This document shows positions 1 through 9,276 of a stretch of DNA of 64,000 bases, in pieces. The stretch comes from Arboricoccus pini (lineage in GTDB: Bacteria; Pseudomonadota; Alphaproteobacteria; Geminicoccales; Geminicoccaceae): positions 124,001 to 188,000 of the forward strand of contig NZ_FYEH01000007.1 of the NCBI RefSeq assembly GCF_900187945.1, written 5' to 3'. A model generated the notes under the pieces. It was not told the origin of the DNA and searched no databases. It worked only from the letters and a program-made list of their open reading frames with translations. How positions within the stretch are numbered: position 1 is the first letter of the stretch; each line of letters opens with the position of its first letter. A program made the position numbers and the translations under genes.

Positions 1-149
1 TATTGGCAATCTGGCGAAACAAGGCCGCTCCCTTGGCTGCTCGGGCCGCCGCAAGCTACCCCGGCCGCTCGGCGCTCTCCAACCCCCATGCCAAGTGAAA
101 AAAATGTCGTTGGCGAAAGGAATGGCACCTTATCCCCCGACAACATGAC

Positions 150-470
150 CTCGCAGAAATGGGATTCGTCGCGATGCAGGCCTTCGGCATCGGCACGCTG
201 ACCGATCCCGTCAAGCTCATGATTGACGCCGGCATCCCCGTCATCGACATGGATACGCACATCGCACCTTGGCAACTGGTCGACATCCGGGGGTCGGTGA
301 CCCAGACTCTTTGCGACGCCATCGGTGGCAAGAGGACGATGATCATGATCCAGGGAGCGCTCGGCCATACGGGGGCGCAGGGTCGCGCTCGGGGCTTCGA
401 GGCCGCGCTGGCGAAATATCCCGACATCAAGGTGCTGGATGATCAGCCGGCCGACTGGGATGTGACCTTT
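150..470 (+). pseudogene. Fragment of a sugar ABC transporter periplasmic binding protein
   Basis: The plus frame reads like the middle of a ribose-type (PBP1) periplasmic binding protein. There is a DPVKLMIDAGIPVIDMDTH segment, then GGKRTMIMIQGALGHTGAQ and GFEAALAKYPDIKVL, ending in the usual QPADWD. No signal peptide or N-terminal lobe lies upstream and the family resemblance stops after QPADWD at about base 465, so under half of a normal protein of about 320 residues remains. No ABC ATPase or permease gene is adjacent. I read it as a decayed remnant; a rearrangement joining unrelated DNA at about 465 is the likely cause. Confidence 0.6.
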
Positions 471-744
471 GGCGGCCTCGGTGTCCGAGGTGCCCTCAAT
501 GACGGCCTCGACCATGTCGATATCGATACCTTCCTTCAGGTTCTGATCCGCAGGCTCATCCTTTTTTTGGCCCTCATCATCAACGTCTATGGCGAGCGAC
601 TGAGGTTTCGCTGGGCCGACATGGCGGTAGGATGAGTCCGTGAGATGGCAGCGGTTTTAATGGCGTTCGGAACTGAGCCCGGCTAAGTTTAAAGCCGCCA
701 TGGCGCGAGGGCTGGTCGCTCGCGCGGAAAGCCCGTTCGCCTTC

Positions 745-1902
745 ATGTCGATGCGCAAACCCGTCTTTTTCGTGCTTTCCTTCCTTTTCGTGGCGGGTGG
801 GGCCTATGCCCTCAAAGGTCCGCTCGCCAGCTTCGTGGCGCCCTCGCCGGCGGCCGAGCCCCAGGTCGTCGCGGTCGTGCCCGTCAGTGTCGCCGTCGTC
901 CAGCAAAAAGCCATGCCGGATCTCGTCCAGGCGGTCGGCACGGTGCGCAGCATTGCCTCGATTGAAATCCTCTCGCGCCTGAACAGCCAAGTGACCATGG
1001 TTGCCGTCCAGGATGGCGCCATGGTCAAGGAGGGCGACCTTCTCTTCCAGCTGGACAAAGCTGATCTCGATGCGCAGGTCCAAAGAAGCCAGGCTGATAT
1101 CGACAAGGACCAGTCGACACTTGCCTATAACCAGGCCCAGCTCAGACGCTACACGGAGCTTGCCTCCAAGCATTGGCAGAGCCAGGATCAGCTGGATCAG
1201 GTCAGGGCGGCGGTGGCCAGCGGCCAGGCGACCCTGGAAGCGGACGCAGCCACCTTGCGCCAGCTCCAGGTGCAGCGGAGCTGGGCGCGGATCACGGCGC
1301 CGGTTGCCGGCCGGGTCGGCATCGTCGAGGCCCATCTGGGAACGACCGTCAAGGCCAATGACCCGACGAAGCCGCTTGTCACCATCAACCAGATCAGCCC
1401 GATCTATGTCTCCTTCGCGGTGCCCGAGCGGTACCTGCCGCGCATCCTCGCGGCCCATGCGCCGCAGGCTGTGGAAGTAAAGGCGGATGGAGCCCAGGGA
1501 GCGGTCGACGGCAAGGTTGCCGTCGTCGACAACACGGTCGACCAGTCGACCGGCACCATCACGCTCCAGGCGATCTTCGATAACAAGGACGAGGCCCTCT
1601 GGCCTGGCCAGAGCGTGCGCGTACGCCTGACATTGTCGACCGATCCGCAGGCGCTGGTCGTCCCTGCCGAAGCCGTGCAGGTCGGTCAGGATGGCGCCTA
1701 TGTCTTCGTCGTCCCCGGCAGTGACAAGCCGCAGCGGGCCGAGGCCCGCAAGGTCGATCTCGCCCGGACGGTGGATGGCATGGCCGTCCTCTCGAGCGGT
1801 GTGCGGCAAGGCGAGTTCGTCATCATCGAGGGCCAGCTCCGCCTCGATGACGGTACGCCCGTCAGGGTAATGAAGGGCGGCAACGCCCAGGCGGCGCTCT
1901 AG
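745..1902 (+). CDS. RND efflux periplasmic adaptor (membrane fusion protein)
   Basis: Periplasmic adaptor of a tripartite RND pump, linking the inner-membrane permease encoded 5 bases downstream to an outer-membrane channel. An N-terminal signal anchor (about residues 5-25) is followed by a lipoyl half-motif (MVKEGDLLFQLD), a helical hairpin rich in Gln and Asp, the second lipoyl half (RITAPVAGRVGIVEAHLGTT), then beta-barrel and membrane-proximal domains ending in EGQLRLDDGTPVRV. About 385 residues is normal for AcrA/MdtA relatives. Another in-frame ATG lies at 700, but the hydrophobic signal begins just after the ATGs at 745 and 751, so I prefer 745. No outer-membrane channel gene lies in the window, so the pump probably uses a shared TolC-like protein. 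The substrate cannot be inferred. Confidence 0.9.
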   Translation: MSMRKPVFFVLSFLFVAGGAYALKGPLASFVAPSPAAEPQVVAVVPVSVAVVQQKAMPDLVQAVGTVRSIASIEILSRLNSQVTMVAVQDGAMVKEGDLLFQLDKADLDAQVQRSQADIDKDQSTLAYNQAQLRRYTELASKHWQSQDQLDQVRAAVASGQATLEADAATLRQLQVQRSWARITAPVAGRVGIVEAHLGTTVKANDPTKPLVTINQISPIYVSFAVPERYLPRILAAHAPQAVEVKADGAQGAVDGKVAVVDNTVDQSTGTITLQAIFDNKDEALWPGQSVRVRLTLSTDPQALVVPAEAVQVGQDGAYVFVVPGSDKPQRAEARKVDLARTVDGMAVLSSGVRQGEFVIIEGQLRLDDGTPVRVMKGGNAQAAL

Positions 1903-1907
1903 CCGGC

Positions 1908-4900
1908 ATGGGTCTGTCAGAAGCCTGTATCCGCCGGCCGGTGGCAACGACGCTTCTGATGCTGGCAATCGTCCTGGCCGGTCTTGCTGCCCTGCGCTTC
2001 CTGCCGGTGGCAGCCCTGCCCAATGTCGACATGCCGACGATCCAGATCAGCGCCAGGCTGGCGGGCGCTGATCCGGACACCATGGCCTCCTCCGTGGCCT
2101 CGCCGATCGAGCAGCAACTGGCGAGGATCGCTGGTATCGATTCGATGACCTCAACCAGCACCACCGGCAACACGCGGATCACGGTGCAATTTACGCTTGG
2201 GCGCGATATCGATGCAGCCGCCCTCGACGTGCAGTCCGCCTTGTCAGTGGCAGAGCGGCATCTGCCCGATCAGATGACGGATGCGCCCTCTTTCTGGAAG
2301 ATGAATCCGGCCAACGCGCCGATCCTCTTCTTGACCCTCACCTCCAGGCTGCAGCCGCTCTCGGCCCTGGACGATCTGGCCGAGGTCAATATCGGCGAGC
2401 AGCTGTCGGTTCTGCCTGGCGTTGCCCAGGTCTCCGTCTGGGGTGCACAGAAATATGCGGTGCGCATCAAGCTGAACGCGGCGCGCATGGCGTCCCTGGG
2501 CATCGCCTCGTCCGAGGTGACCAAGGCCGTCGACGAGGCCAACTCCGACGCGCCGGTCGGCACGGTCAACACGGCCTCGCAGGCGATCTCGATCGACGTA
2601 CCCAGCCTGGGGCGCACGGCAGCAGCCTTTCGGCCTGTCGTCGTCACCTGGCGGCATGGGGCGCCCGTGCGGCTCGAGGATATCGCGACGGTGACCGACA
2701 GCGTCGAGGTCGACAAGACGGCCTCCTGGCTGGACGATGAGCGTGCCATCACGCTGGCGATCCAGCGCCAGCCAGACGCCAACACGGTCGATGTCGTCGA
2801 CGAGATCAAGGCACTGGTGCCGCAAGTCGCAGCAGGCTTGCCGCCTTCTGTCCATCTGCACGTGACAAATGATCGCTCGCTCTCGATCCGTGCGGCCGTG
2901 GACGACGTCAAATTCACGCTGGGCTTGGCTCTGGCCCTCGTCACTCTTGTGATCTTCATTTTTCTGAAGTCGCTGCGGGCGACCATCGTGCCGACGCTCG
3001 TCCTGCCGGTCTCGATCATCGGCACGCTGGCCTTCATGTATCTCCTGGACTACAGCCTGGACAATCTCTCCTTGATGGCGCTGACCCTCTCGGTCGGCTT
3101 CGTCGTCGACGACGCCATCGTCATGCTCGAGAACATCGTCCGGCATGTGGAGATGGGGAGGAAACCCTTCGAGGCGGCGATCGCTGGCGCCCGAGAGATC
3201 GGCTTTACCATTCTCTCGATGACCGTGGCCCTGGTAGCCGTCTTCATACCGGTCCTCTTCATGGGTGGCATCGTCGGCAGGCTGTTCCATGAGTTCGCCA
3301 TGACCATCTCGCTGGCCATTCTCATTTCGGGTTTTGTCTCGATCACGCTTTCGCCCATGCTCTGTGCGCGGCTTCTTCGCGTCGGCGACCGTTCGCACGA
3401 CGAGGCGCATGACGCGCCCAGGCCGGGCTGGGTCGGCCGCGCGACCGACGCGGTCTTTGCTGCCCTGCTGGGAGGCTATCGCCGCTCCCTGACCTGGTCT
3501 CTCCGCCACCGCCCCTTGATGCTTCTCGTCACGTTCGCGACGTTCGGCGCGACCGTCTACCTTTATACCATCGTCCCCAAGGGGTTCTTTCCGACCGAGG
3601 ATACCGGCTTCATATCGGTCGTGACGGAGGGCGAGCAGGATGCCTCGTTTCCGGCCTTCACCGCCCGCCAGCAGGCTCTCTCGGCCCTTATCCGCCAGGA
3701 TCCGGATGTCGACTACGTGAACTCGACGGTGGGCGGCGGCGCGGTCGACAACAGCGTCAGCCAGGGCCGGCTCTTCATCGCGCTTAAGGATCGCGCGATA
3801 CGCGCACCGGTGCAGGAGGTGGCGCAGAGGCTGCGTAAGCTCGTTGCACAGGTGCCCGGGATCAACGCCTATTTCCAGCCGGCCCAGAGTCTGCAGATCG
3901 GCGGCCGTACCGGCAAGGCGCTCTATCAGTACACGCTGCAAAGCTCCGACACCCGGGCACTCTGGAAGGTGGAACCCCTCCTGCAGAAGCGGCTGACGCA
4001 GTTGCCGGGCCTCGTCGACGTGACAACCGATCTGCAGCTCGGCAATCAGCGGGTGCGTATCGATGTCGACCGCGACAAGGCCGCCAGGCTCGGCATCTCG
4101 GACGCGCGGGTGAGAACGGCACTTTATGACCTCTTCGGCGAGAACGACATCTCGCAGATCTTCACGCCGGTAAATTACTATGAGGTGATCTTGCAGGCGC
4201 GCGATGCCGATCAGGTCGATACGGCCGATCTGGCGCGGGTCTACGTCAAGGGCAGCAATGGCAGCCTCGTCCCGCTGCAGTCGATCGCCACGATGAGCCG
4301 CACGGTCGGGCCGACCAGCGTCAATCACCAGGGCCAGCAGCCGGCGGTCACGATCTTCTTCAACCTGGCGCCGGGCAAGCCGCTGGGCGAGGCTGTCGAC
4401 CAGATCCACGCCGTAGAGCGCGAGGTGGGGCTGCCGGCCACCGTTCAGGCCAGCTTCTCAGGCACAGCTCAGGTCTTCCAACAGAGCCTGGCGAACCAGG
4501 GCTTCCTCATTCTGGCGGCCATCCTGACCATCTATATCGTCCTTGGCATGCTCTATGAGAGCTTCATTCACCCGTTGACGATACTTTCAGGCCTGCCCTC
4601 GGCCGGCATCGGCGCGCTGGTCGCCCTCATGGTCTGCCATATGGATCTCTCGGTGATCGCCCTGATCGGCATCATCATGCTGATCGGCATCGTTAAGAAA
4701 AACGCCATCATGATGATCGATGTGGCGATCGCGCGACAGCGTGCGGGCATGGCGGCGGAGAGCGCCATCCGCGAGGCCTGTCTGATCCGCTTCAGGCCGA
4801 TCATGATGACGACGATGGCAGCCATCTTTGGTACCCTGCCGATAGCGCTCGGCATCGGCGCGGGCGCGGAACTGCGCCAGCCGTTGGGCGTGGCCGTCGT

Positions 4901-5045
4901 CGGCGGCCTGCTCATCTCGCAGCTACTCACGCTCTACATCACGCCCACGGTCTATCTCTATCTCGAGGGGTTCCAGTCGGCGCTGCAGCGCCGATCGCGA
5001 GGGGCCACGGTCCCGGGATCGGCGGTAATGGCCGGCGAGGACTGA
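1908..5045 (+). CDS. RND multidrug efflux permease (HAE1, AcrB/MdtB type)
   Basis: Proton-driven inner-membrane exporter of 1045 residues, the normal size of AcrB/MdtB-type trimer subunits. It begins with the typical short cytoplasmic start and TM1 (IRRPVATTLLMLAIVLAGLAA). The proton-relay aspartates are in VGFVVDDAIVMLEN of TM4, and the partner lysine is in GIVKKNAIMMIDVA of TM10. Two large periplasmic loops follow TM1 and TM7. The gene starts 5 bases after the adaptor stop, so the two form an operon. No regulator gene is adjacent. Substrates are unknown. Confidence 0.93.
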   Translation: MGLSEACIRRPVATTLLMLAIVLAGLAALRFLPVAALPNVDMPTIQISARLAGADPDTMASSVASPIEQQLARIAGIDSMTSTSTTGNTRITVQFTLGRDIDAAALDVQSALSVAERHLPDQMTDAPSFWKMNPANAPILFLTLTSRLQPLSALDDLAEVNIGEQLSVLPGVAQVSVWGAQKYAVRIKLNAARMASLGIASSEVTKAVDEANSDAPVGTVNTASQAISIDVPSLGRTAAAFRPVVVTWRHGAPVRLEDIATVTDSVEVDKTASWLDDERAITLAIQRQPDANTVDVVDEIKALVPQVAAGLPPSVHLHVTNDRSLSIRAAVDDVKFTLGLALALVTLVIFIFLKSLRATIVPTLVLPVSIIGTLAFMYLLDYSLDNLSLMALTLSVGFVVDDAIVMLENIVRHVEMGRKPFEAAIAGAREIGFTILSMTVALVAVFIPVLFMGGIVGRLFHEFAMTISLAILISGFVSITLSPMLCARLLRVGDRSHDEAHDAPRPGWVGRATDAVFAALLGGYRRSLTWSLRHRPLMLLVTFATFGATVYLYTIVPKGFFPTEDTGFISVVTEGEQDASFPAFTARQQALSALIRQDPDVDYVNSTVGGGAVDNSVSQGRLFIALKDRAIRAPVQEVAQRLRKLVAQVPGINAYFQPAQSLQIGGRTGKALYQYTLQSSDTRALWKVEPLLQKRLTQLPGLVDVTTDLQLGNQRVRIDVDRDKAARLGISDARVRTALYDLFGENDISQIFTPVNYYEVILQARDADQVDTADLARVYVKGSNGSLVPLQSIATMSRTVGPTSVNHQGQQPAVTIFFNLAPGKPLGEAVDQIHAVEREVGLPATVQASFSGTAQVFQQSLANQGFLILAAILTIYIVLGMLYESFIHPLTILSGLPSAGIGALVALMVCHMDLSVIALIGIIMLIGIVKKNAIMMIDVAIARQRAGMAAESAIREACLIRFRPIMMTTMAAIFGTLPIALGIGAGAELRQPLGVAVVGGLLISQLLTLYITPTVYLYLEGFQSALQRRSRGATVPGSAVMAGED

Positions 5046-5110
5046 TTCCCCGGATTGTGGCGGTCGTCGGGGCGGTGCCATAAGGTCCTCCTGGCTCTGT
5101 CCGAGGAGGA

Positions 5111-7180
5111 ATGATGCATCTGCCGCAGCCGCCGATGGCGCGACGCGAGCCCAAGACCCTGGAGCGCTTTGGCCTCACCTGGAGCGATGATTGGGCCTGG
5201 CTGCGCGATCCTGGCTATCCCAAGGTCGAGGATGCGGAGATCCTGGCCTATCTTGGGGCCGAGAACGCCTATGTGGACGCCGTCATGGCGCCGCAGGCTC
5301 GGTTGATCGAGCAGCTGCAGGCTGAGCTGAAAGCCAGGCTGAAAGAGGACGATAGCTCCGTTCCTGTCCTGGACCGCGACTTTCTCTATCACTGGAGCTA
5401 CCGGCCGGGCAGTCAATACCGGGTCTGGCATCGCCAAGCGGTGGACGGCGCCGCCGTCATCATTCTGGACGAGAACGAACTGGCGGCGGGCAAGCCGTTC
5501 TTCGCCCTGCGCGGCATGGCGGTCAGCCCGGACGGGCGGCTGCTCGCGATCGCCACCGACGAGGATGGCTCCGAGCGCTTCAAGCTCTCGATCCGCGACA
5601 TCGCCACGGGCCAGGTGCTGGAGGAAGGAGTCGCGCATCTCTCCGGTACGCTCGCCTGGAGCGAGGATGGGGAATATATCCTCTATGTCGAGCTGAACGA
5701 GAGCCTGCGACCCTATCGTGTCCGCGCGCACCGCTTGGGCGAGGAGCCGGCCGACGACCGGACCATCTTCGAGGAGGAAGATCCGGCCTTTTTCGTTTCT
5801 CTCGGCAAGACGCGGGACCGGGCTTATTTCGTCATACGTACCGGGACCCATGTGACGACGGAAAGCCACGTGCTGCCGGCGACCGGGCGGCCTGGCTCGG
5901 CCCGATGCGTTGCCCTGCGCCGTGAGGGCCACCAGTATGAGATCGAGCACGCGCATGGTTTCTTCTGGATACGCACGAACGATCGGCATGAGAATTTCCG
6001 CCTCGTGCGTGCGCCTGCGGACCAGCCGGACGAGGCCCGCTGGGAAGAGGTGATCGCCGGCAGCGATCGCTATTATTTCCTTGATCTCGCCTGTTTTGCC
6101 GATTTCATGGTTCTTCTTGGACGTGCAGACGGGCTCTCGGCGCTGAGCGTGCGTGACTATCAGGGCGATCAACATCAGATCGCCCTTCCCGAAGCGGTGG
6201 GAACGCCGGCATTGGGGGACAACCGCGTCTTCGCTACCGGCACGATCCGCCTTGGCTACACCTCGATGGTCACTCCTTCGACCGTCTACGACTATGACGT
6301 CCGGGCAAGGCGGCTCGTGACGCGCAAGGTTCAGGAAATCCCGTCGGGTTACGACAAGACAGCCTATCGGACGCTGCGGCTGATGGCGCCCAGCCATGAT
6401 GGCGTGCTCGTTCCGATCACGTTGGTCCACCCGGTGGACTATCCGACCGATGGAACAGGGCGGCTGCATCTTTACGGTTATGGCGCCTATGGCCACGGCA
6501 TGGACCCCGCCTTCAGCCCTCACCGGCTAACCCTCCTGCAGCGTGGCTTTGCCTTTGCCATCGCGCATGTGCGCGGCGGCGACGAGATGGGCTGGCGCTG
6601 GTACGAGACTGGCAAGCTCGCGGCCAAGGAAAACAGCTTTAAGGACTTCATCGCCGTAGCCGAGCATCTGATTAACGAGGGCTGGGCCGCCAAGGGAGAG
6701 ATCGCCATCCGTGGCGGAAGTGCGGGCGGCATGCTCATGGGCGCTGTTGCCAACATGCGGCCCGATCTTTGGAAGTGCGTGATCGCCGAGGTACCCTTTG
6801 TCGATGTCGTCAACACCATGTCGGACCCGAGTCTGCCGCTGACGCCGATTGAGTGGCCGGAATGGGGCAACCCGATCGAGGACGTGGATGCCCTGCGGCG
6901 CATGCTTGCCTACAGCCCCTATGACAATATTGCCGCCAGGGACTATCCGGCCATGCTGGTCACGGCCGGGATCAGCGACCCGCGCGTCACCTATTGGGAG
7001 CCGGCCAAGTTCGTGGCGCGGCTGCGGGCGACCCAGACCGGCAAGCAGCCGTTGCTCTTCAAGACCATCATGGCAGGCGGGCATTTCGGCCGCTCGGGGC
7101 GCTACGACGCGCTGGCGGAACTGGCCCTCCATTATGCTTTCATGCTGAGATGTTATGGTTTGTCGGGAGAGCACGCATGA
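5111..7180 (+). CDS. Prolyl oligopeptidase family serine peptidase (oligopeptidase B-like, S9A)
   Basis: Cytosolic serine peptidase that cleaves short peptides. An N-terminal seven-bladed propeller (about residues 60-400) precedes an alpha/beta-hydrolase domain. The catalytic Ser537 sits in RGGSAGGMLMGA, Asp623 in GISDPRVTYWEPAKF and His658 in AGGHFGRSGR. At 689 residues it matches PtrB-like enzymes, and its Asp/Glu-rich motifs fit oligopeptidase B (cleavage after basic residues) better than a true prolyl peptidase. A strong GAGGAGG ribosome site sits so close to the ATG at 5111 that the second ATG at 5114 may be the true start. The stop overlaps the start of the RidA gene by ATGA, implying coupled translation. 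Confidence 0.9.
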   Translation: MMHLPQPPMARREPKTLERFGLTWSDDWAWLRDPGYPKVEDAEILAYLGAENAYVDAVMAPQARLIEQLQAELKARLKEDDSSVPVLDRDFLYHWSYRPGSQYRVWHRQAVDGAAVIILDENELAAGKPFFALRGMAVSPDGRLLAIATDEDGSERFKLSIRDIATGQVLEEGVAHLSGTLAWSEDGEYILYVELNESLRPYRVRAHRLGEEPADDRTIFEEEDPAFFVSLGKTRDRAYFVIRTGTHVTTESHVLPATGRPGSARCVALRREGHQYEIEHAHGFFWIRTNDRHENFRLVRAPADQPDEARWEEVIAGSDRYYFLDLACFADFMVLLGRADGLSALSVRDYQGDQHQIALPEAVGTPALGDNRVFATGTIRLGYTSMVTPSTVYDYDVRARRLVTRKVQEIPSGYDKTAYRTLRLMAPSHDGVLVPITLVHPVDYPTDGTGRLHLYGYGAYGHGMDPAFSPHRLTLLQRGFAFAIAHVRGGDEMGWRWYETGKLAAKENSFKDFIAVAEHLINEGWAAKGEIAIRGGSAGGMLMGAVANMRPDLWKCVIAEVPFVDVVNTMSDPSLPLTPIEWPEWGNPIEDVDALRRMLAYSPYDNIAARDYPAMLVTAGISDPRVTYWEPAKFVARLRATQTGKQPLLFKTIMAGGHFGRSGRYDALAELALHYAFMLRCYGLSGEHA

Positions 7181-7560
7181 CCAGGCGGCGCATCAGTTCA
7201 GCCTCGCCCTTCGAGGACAAGATCGGCTATGGCCGTGCCGTCGTCGATGGCCCCTGGATCTTTGTCAGCGGCACGACCGGCGCCGATGCGGCCGGCATCC
7301 TGGCTCCGGACGTCGTCACCCAGTGTGAGCTGACGCTGGCCAAGATCGGGACCGCCCTGGCCGAGGCCGGTGCCAGCTTCAAGGACGTTGTCCGCGTCAC
7401 CTACTATTTGCCCGATCGTGCGGATTTCGAGCCTTGCTGGCCACTCTTGCGCAAGGCGTTCGGCGAGGCCCGCCCGGCGGCGACGATGCTGGTGGCCGGC
7501 CTTCTCGATCCGGCCATGAAGATCGAGATCGAGGTGACCGCCAGGCGATCGGACATCTAG
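7177..7560 (+). CDS. RidA/YjgF family protein
   Basis: Small protein of 127 residues of the RidA family, whose best-known members hydrolyse reactive enamine/imine intermediates from PLP-dependent dehydratases. The family pattern is clear: a start of SSASPFEDKIGYGRAV, then FVSGTTG, a central helix with LTLAKIGTALAEAGASF, and a C-terminal ARPAATMLVAGLLDPAMKIEIEV. The Arg of the RPA motif that binds substrate carboxylate is present. It overlaps the peptidase stop by four bases. Several RidA subgroups have unknown substrates, and the sequence does not decide which applies here. Confidence 0.9.
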   Translation: MTRRRISSASPFEDKIGYGRAVVDGPWIFVSGTTGADAAGILAPDVVTQCELTLAKIGTALAEAGASFKDVVRVTYYLPDRADFEPCWPLLRKAFGEARPAATMLVAGLLDPAMKIEIEVTARRSDI

Positions 7561-7684
7561 CGCCCAGATGGGATTGGTGGTGGAGGAAGGCGGCCGGCTC
7601 CCGGAGGGCCTGAGCTAGGCCATTCTCCAACCAGCCGTTCGCTGGCACAGGGCCCAGGCTGCGGCTAAGGTAAGGGTCGCTGGC

Positions 7685-8182
7685 TTGTTGTCGATCGTAG
7701 AAGCGGCTTGGAGAACGCCATTGTCGAAGGCGCAGGTTCAATTGCAGGAGCCCGAGTTGCAGGCCGCCACCTTCGGCCGCACGCGCAGCGATCATAAGAG
7801 CGAGGTCGCTGAGGACTATGTCGAGCTGATCGCCGACCTGATCGAGGCCAAGGGCGAGGCTCGGGTGGTCGATCTGGCCGAACGGCTGGGGGTAACCAAC
7901 CCGACCGTCGCCAATACCGTGAGTCGGCTGCAGAAGGACAAGCTCGTCCAATCGGCTCCCTATCGCGCCATTTTCCTGACCGAGGAGGGCTGGGCGCTGG
8001 CCCGGCATTGCCGCGAGCGACACCGCATCGTCCTGGCTTTTCTGCGTGCCATCGGCGTCAGCGAGGATGTCGCGGCGACCGATGCTGAGGGTATCGAGCA
8101 TCATGTCAGTGCCGAGACCCTGGCCGCCCTGGCGCGCGTGGCCGAGGCTTGGCCTTTAAAAGATGGGCCTGCGCAGGGTTGA
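7685..8182 (+). CDS. mntR: Manganese-responsive transcriptional regulator MntR (DtxR family)
   Basis: Manganese-sensing repressor of the DtxR/MntR family. The order of elements matches MntR: a metal-binding N-terminal helix EDYVELIADLIEAKGEARVVDLAE, a winged helix with recognition segment GVTNPTVANTVSRLQ, the wing LFLTEEG-type turn (here AIFLTEEGWALA), and a dimerisation/metal domain RHRIVLAFLRAIGV...DAEGIEHHVS. The EGIEHH and RHR residues are the usual Mn ligands region. There is no ATG start; TTG codons at 7685 and 7721 both have plausible ribosome sites, giving 165 or 153 residues. No Mn importer is adjacent, but the exporter mntP lies at about 50 kb. Confidence 0.88.
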   Translation: MLSIVEAAWRTPLSKAQVQLQEPELQAATFGRTRSDHKSEVAEDYVELIADLIEAKGEARVVDLAERLGVTNPTVANTVSRLQKDKLVQSAPYRAIFLTEEGWALARHCRERHRIVLAFLRAIGVSEDVAATDAEGIEHHVSAETLAALARVAEAWPLKDGPAQG

Positions 8183-8223
8183 GCCGCGGTTTGTTTCTTG
8201 TCTCTCGATAATAGGATCGTCCG

Positions 8224-9042
8224 ATGGCTTCGCTCGACCGCCTCTCGCTCAATCTCGCTACCTTCGAGGACGTGCTCGATCTGAACGGGGCCCTCGATCT
8301 TTTGGCCAGGAACGGCATCCGTTATGCCGCGCCGACGCGTCGGCAGTGGGAGGAGGAAGGGCCTCGCCAGGTGAGCCGTGGCCTGCGCGGTGCCGGCATC
8401 GCGCCGAGCTCGCTAGCCGATGACGCGGGTTTCATCGCCGAAGGCGGCAGCGATCGCCGACGCCTTCTGGACGCGCATCGGCGTGCCATCGAAGCGGCGG
8501 CGGAGATGGGCGCGCCTTGCCTGACCGTCGCCGGCGGCGGCCTTTTGCCGGGCTTTAAGGATCTGACCGGCGCGCGCCACATGGTCGAGGACGGGCTGGC
8601 CAGCATTCTGGACGACGCGCTGGCGGCCGGTGTGGTGCTGGCGATCGAACCTGCGCATCCGATGCTGGCGGCTGCAAATGTCGTCACGACGCTGCGCCAG
8701 GCGCTCGACATCTGCGACGGGCTGGGCACCAGTGGCGTGGCCGTGGCGCTCGACCTCTTTTCCACCTGGTGGGATCCGGCGCTGCCCGACCTGATCGAGC
8801 CCGCCGGCCGCCGCATCGCCCTTTGCCAACTTGCCGACTGGCCGGTCGCCTCCTCCAGCATGCCCACGGAGCGGATGCTAATGGGCGATGGCGTGATCGA
8901 GTTCCGACCCTGGCTTCGGCTCCTGGCAGACCATGGCTATGACCGGCCGATCGAGGTCGAGATCGTCAGCCGCTTCTGGCGCGAGCGCGAGCCTTTGGCT
9001 TTCCTCCACGCGGTCATGGAGCGGTTCGAGAGCGCGTGCTGA
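8224..9042 (+). CDS. Sugar phosphate isomerase/epimerase-type TIM barrel protein
   Basis: A 272-residue protein with the AP-endonuclease-2/xylose-isomerase-like TIM barrel pattern: an early strand with SLNLATFEDVLDL, a central GAPCLTVAGGG, then VLAIEPAH, VAVALDLFSTWWD, IALCQLADW, MGDGVIEFRPWLRLL and IEVEIVSRFW. The Glu, His, Asp and Glu positions expected for metal binding are present (EPAH, DLF, the GDG turn, EVE). Relatives isomerise sugars, inositol intermediates or hydroxypyruvate, and the substrate cannot be chosen from sequence. It follows mntR by 41 bases on the same strand, but a functional link is not evident. Confidence 0.75.
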   Translation: MASLDRLSLNLATFEDVLDLNGALDLLARNGIRYAAPTRRQWEEEGPRQVSRGLRGAGIAPSSLADDAGFIAEGGSDRRRLLDAHRRAIEAAAEMGAPCLTVAGGGLLPGFKDLTGARHMVEDGLASILDDALAAGVVLAIEPAHPMLAAANVVTTLRQALDICDGLGTSGVAVALDLFSTWWDPALPDLIEPAGRRIALCQLADWPVASSSMPTERMLMGDGVIEFRPWLRLLADHGYDRPIEVEIVSRFWREREPLAFLHAVMERFESAC

Positions 9043-9276
9043 GGCGCTGCGTGGCCGTTGGGGGCCTGCTGGCTCAGCCGCTGTCTGCCAGCACCGCAAG
9101 TATGGAGGACGCCACGTTCGACCGTAGGCCGCTTGGCGCCGTCAACCGACTGCAGCAAGTGCAATCGTGGCGCCGTCCTGGTGGCTCCGTTGACCGCCCT
9201 CTCGGTGGGCCATTGTATCGCGAACATGCGGCAATGGACGGCCAATCCCGGCCGCCTCGTCCTCCTCTTGAGATGC

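Noticed and set aside
465-660. Acidic peptide on the minus strand as a separate gene
   Set aside because: It has no start codon or ribosome site after the upstream TAA, so it is only mentioned as a possible remnant.
2244-4409. A 721-codon open frame on the minus strand opposite the RND permease
   Set aside because: It is rich in Arg, Asp and His without any family motif, and lies fully antisense to a well-conserved gene. Long antisense frames are expected in GC-rich DNA.
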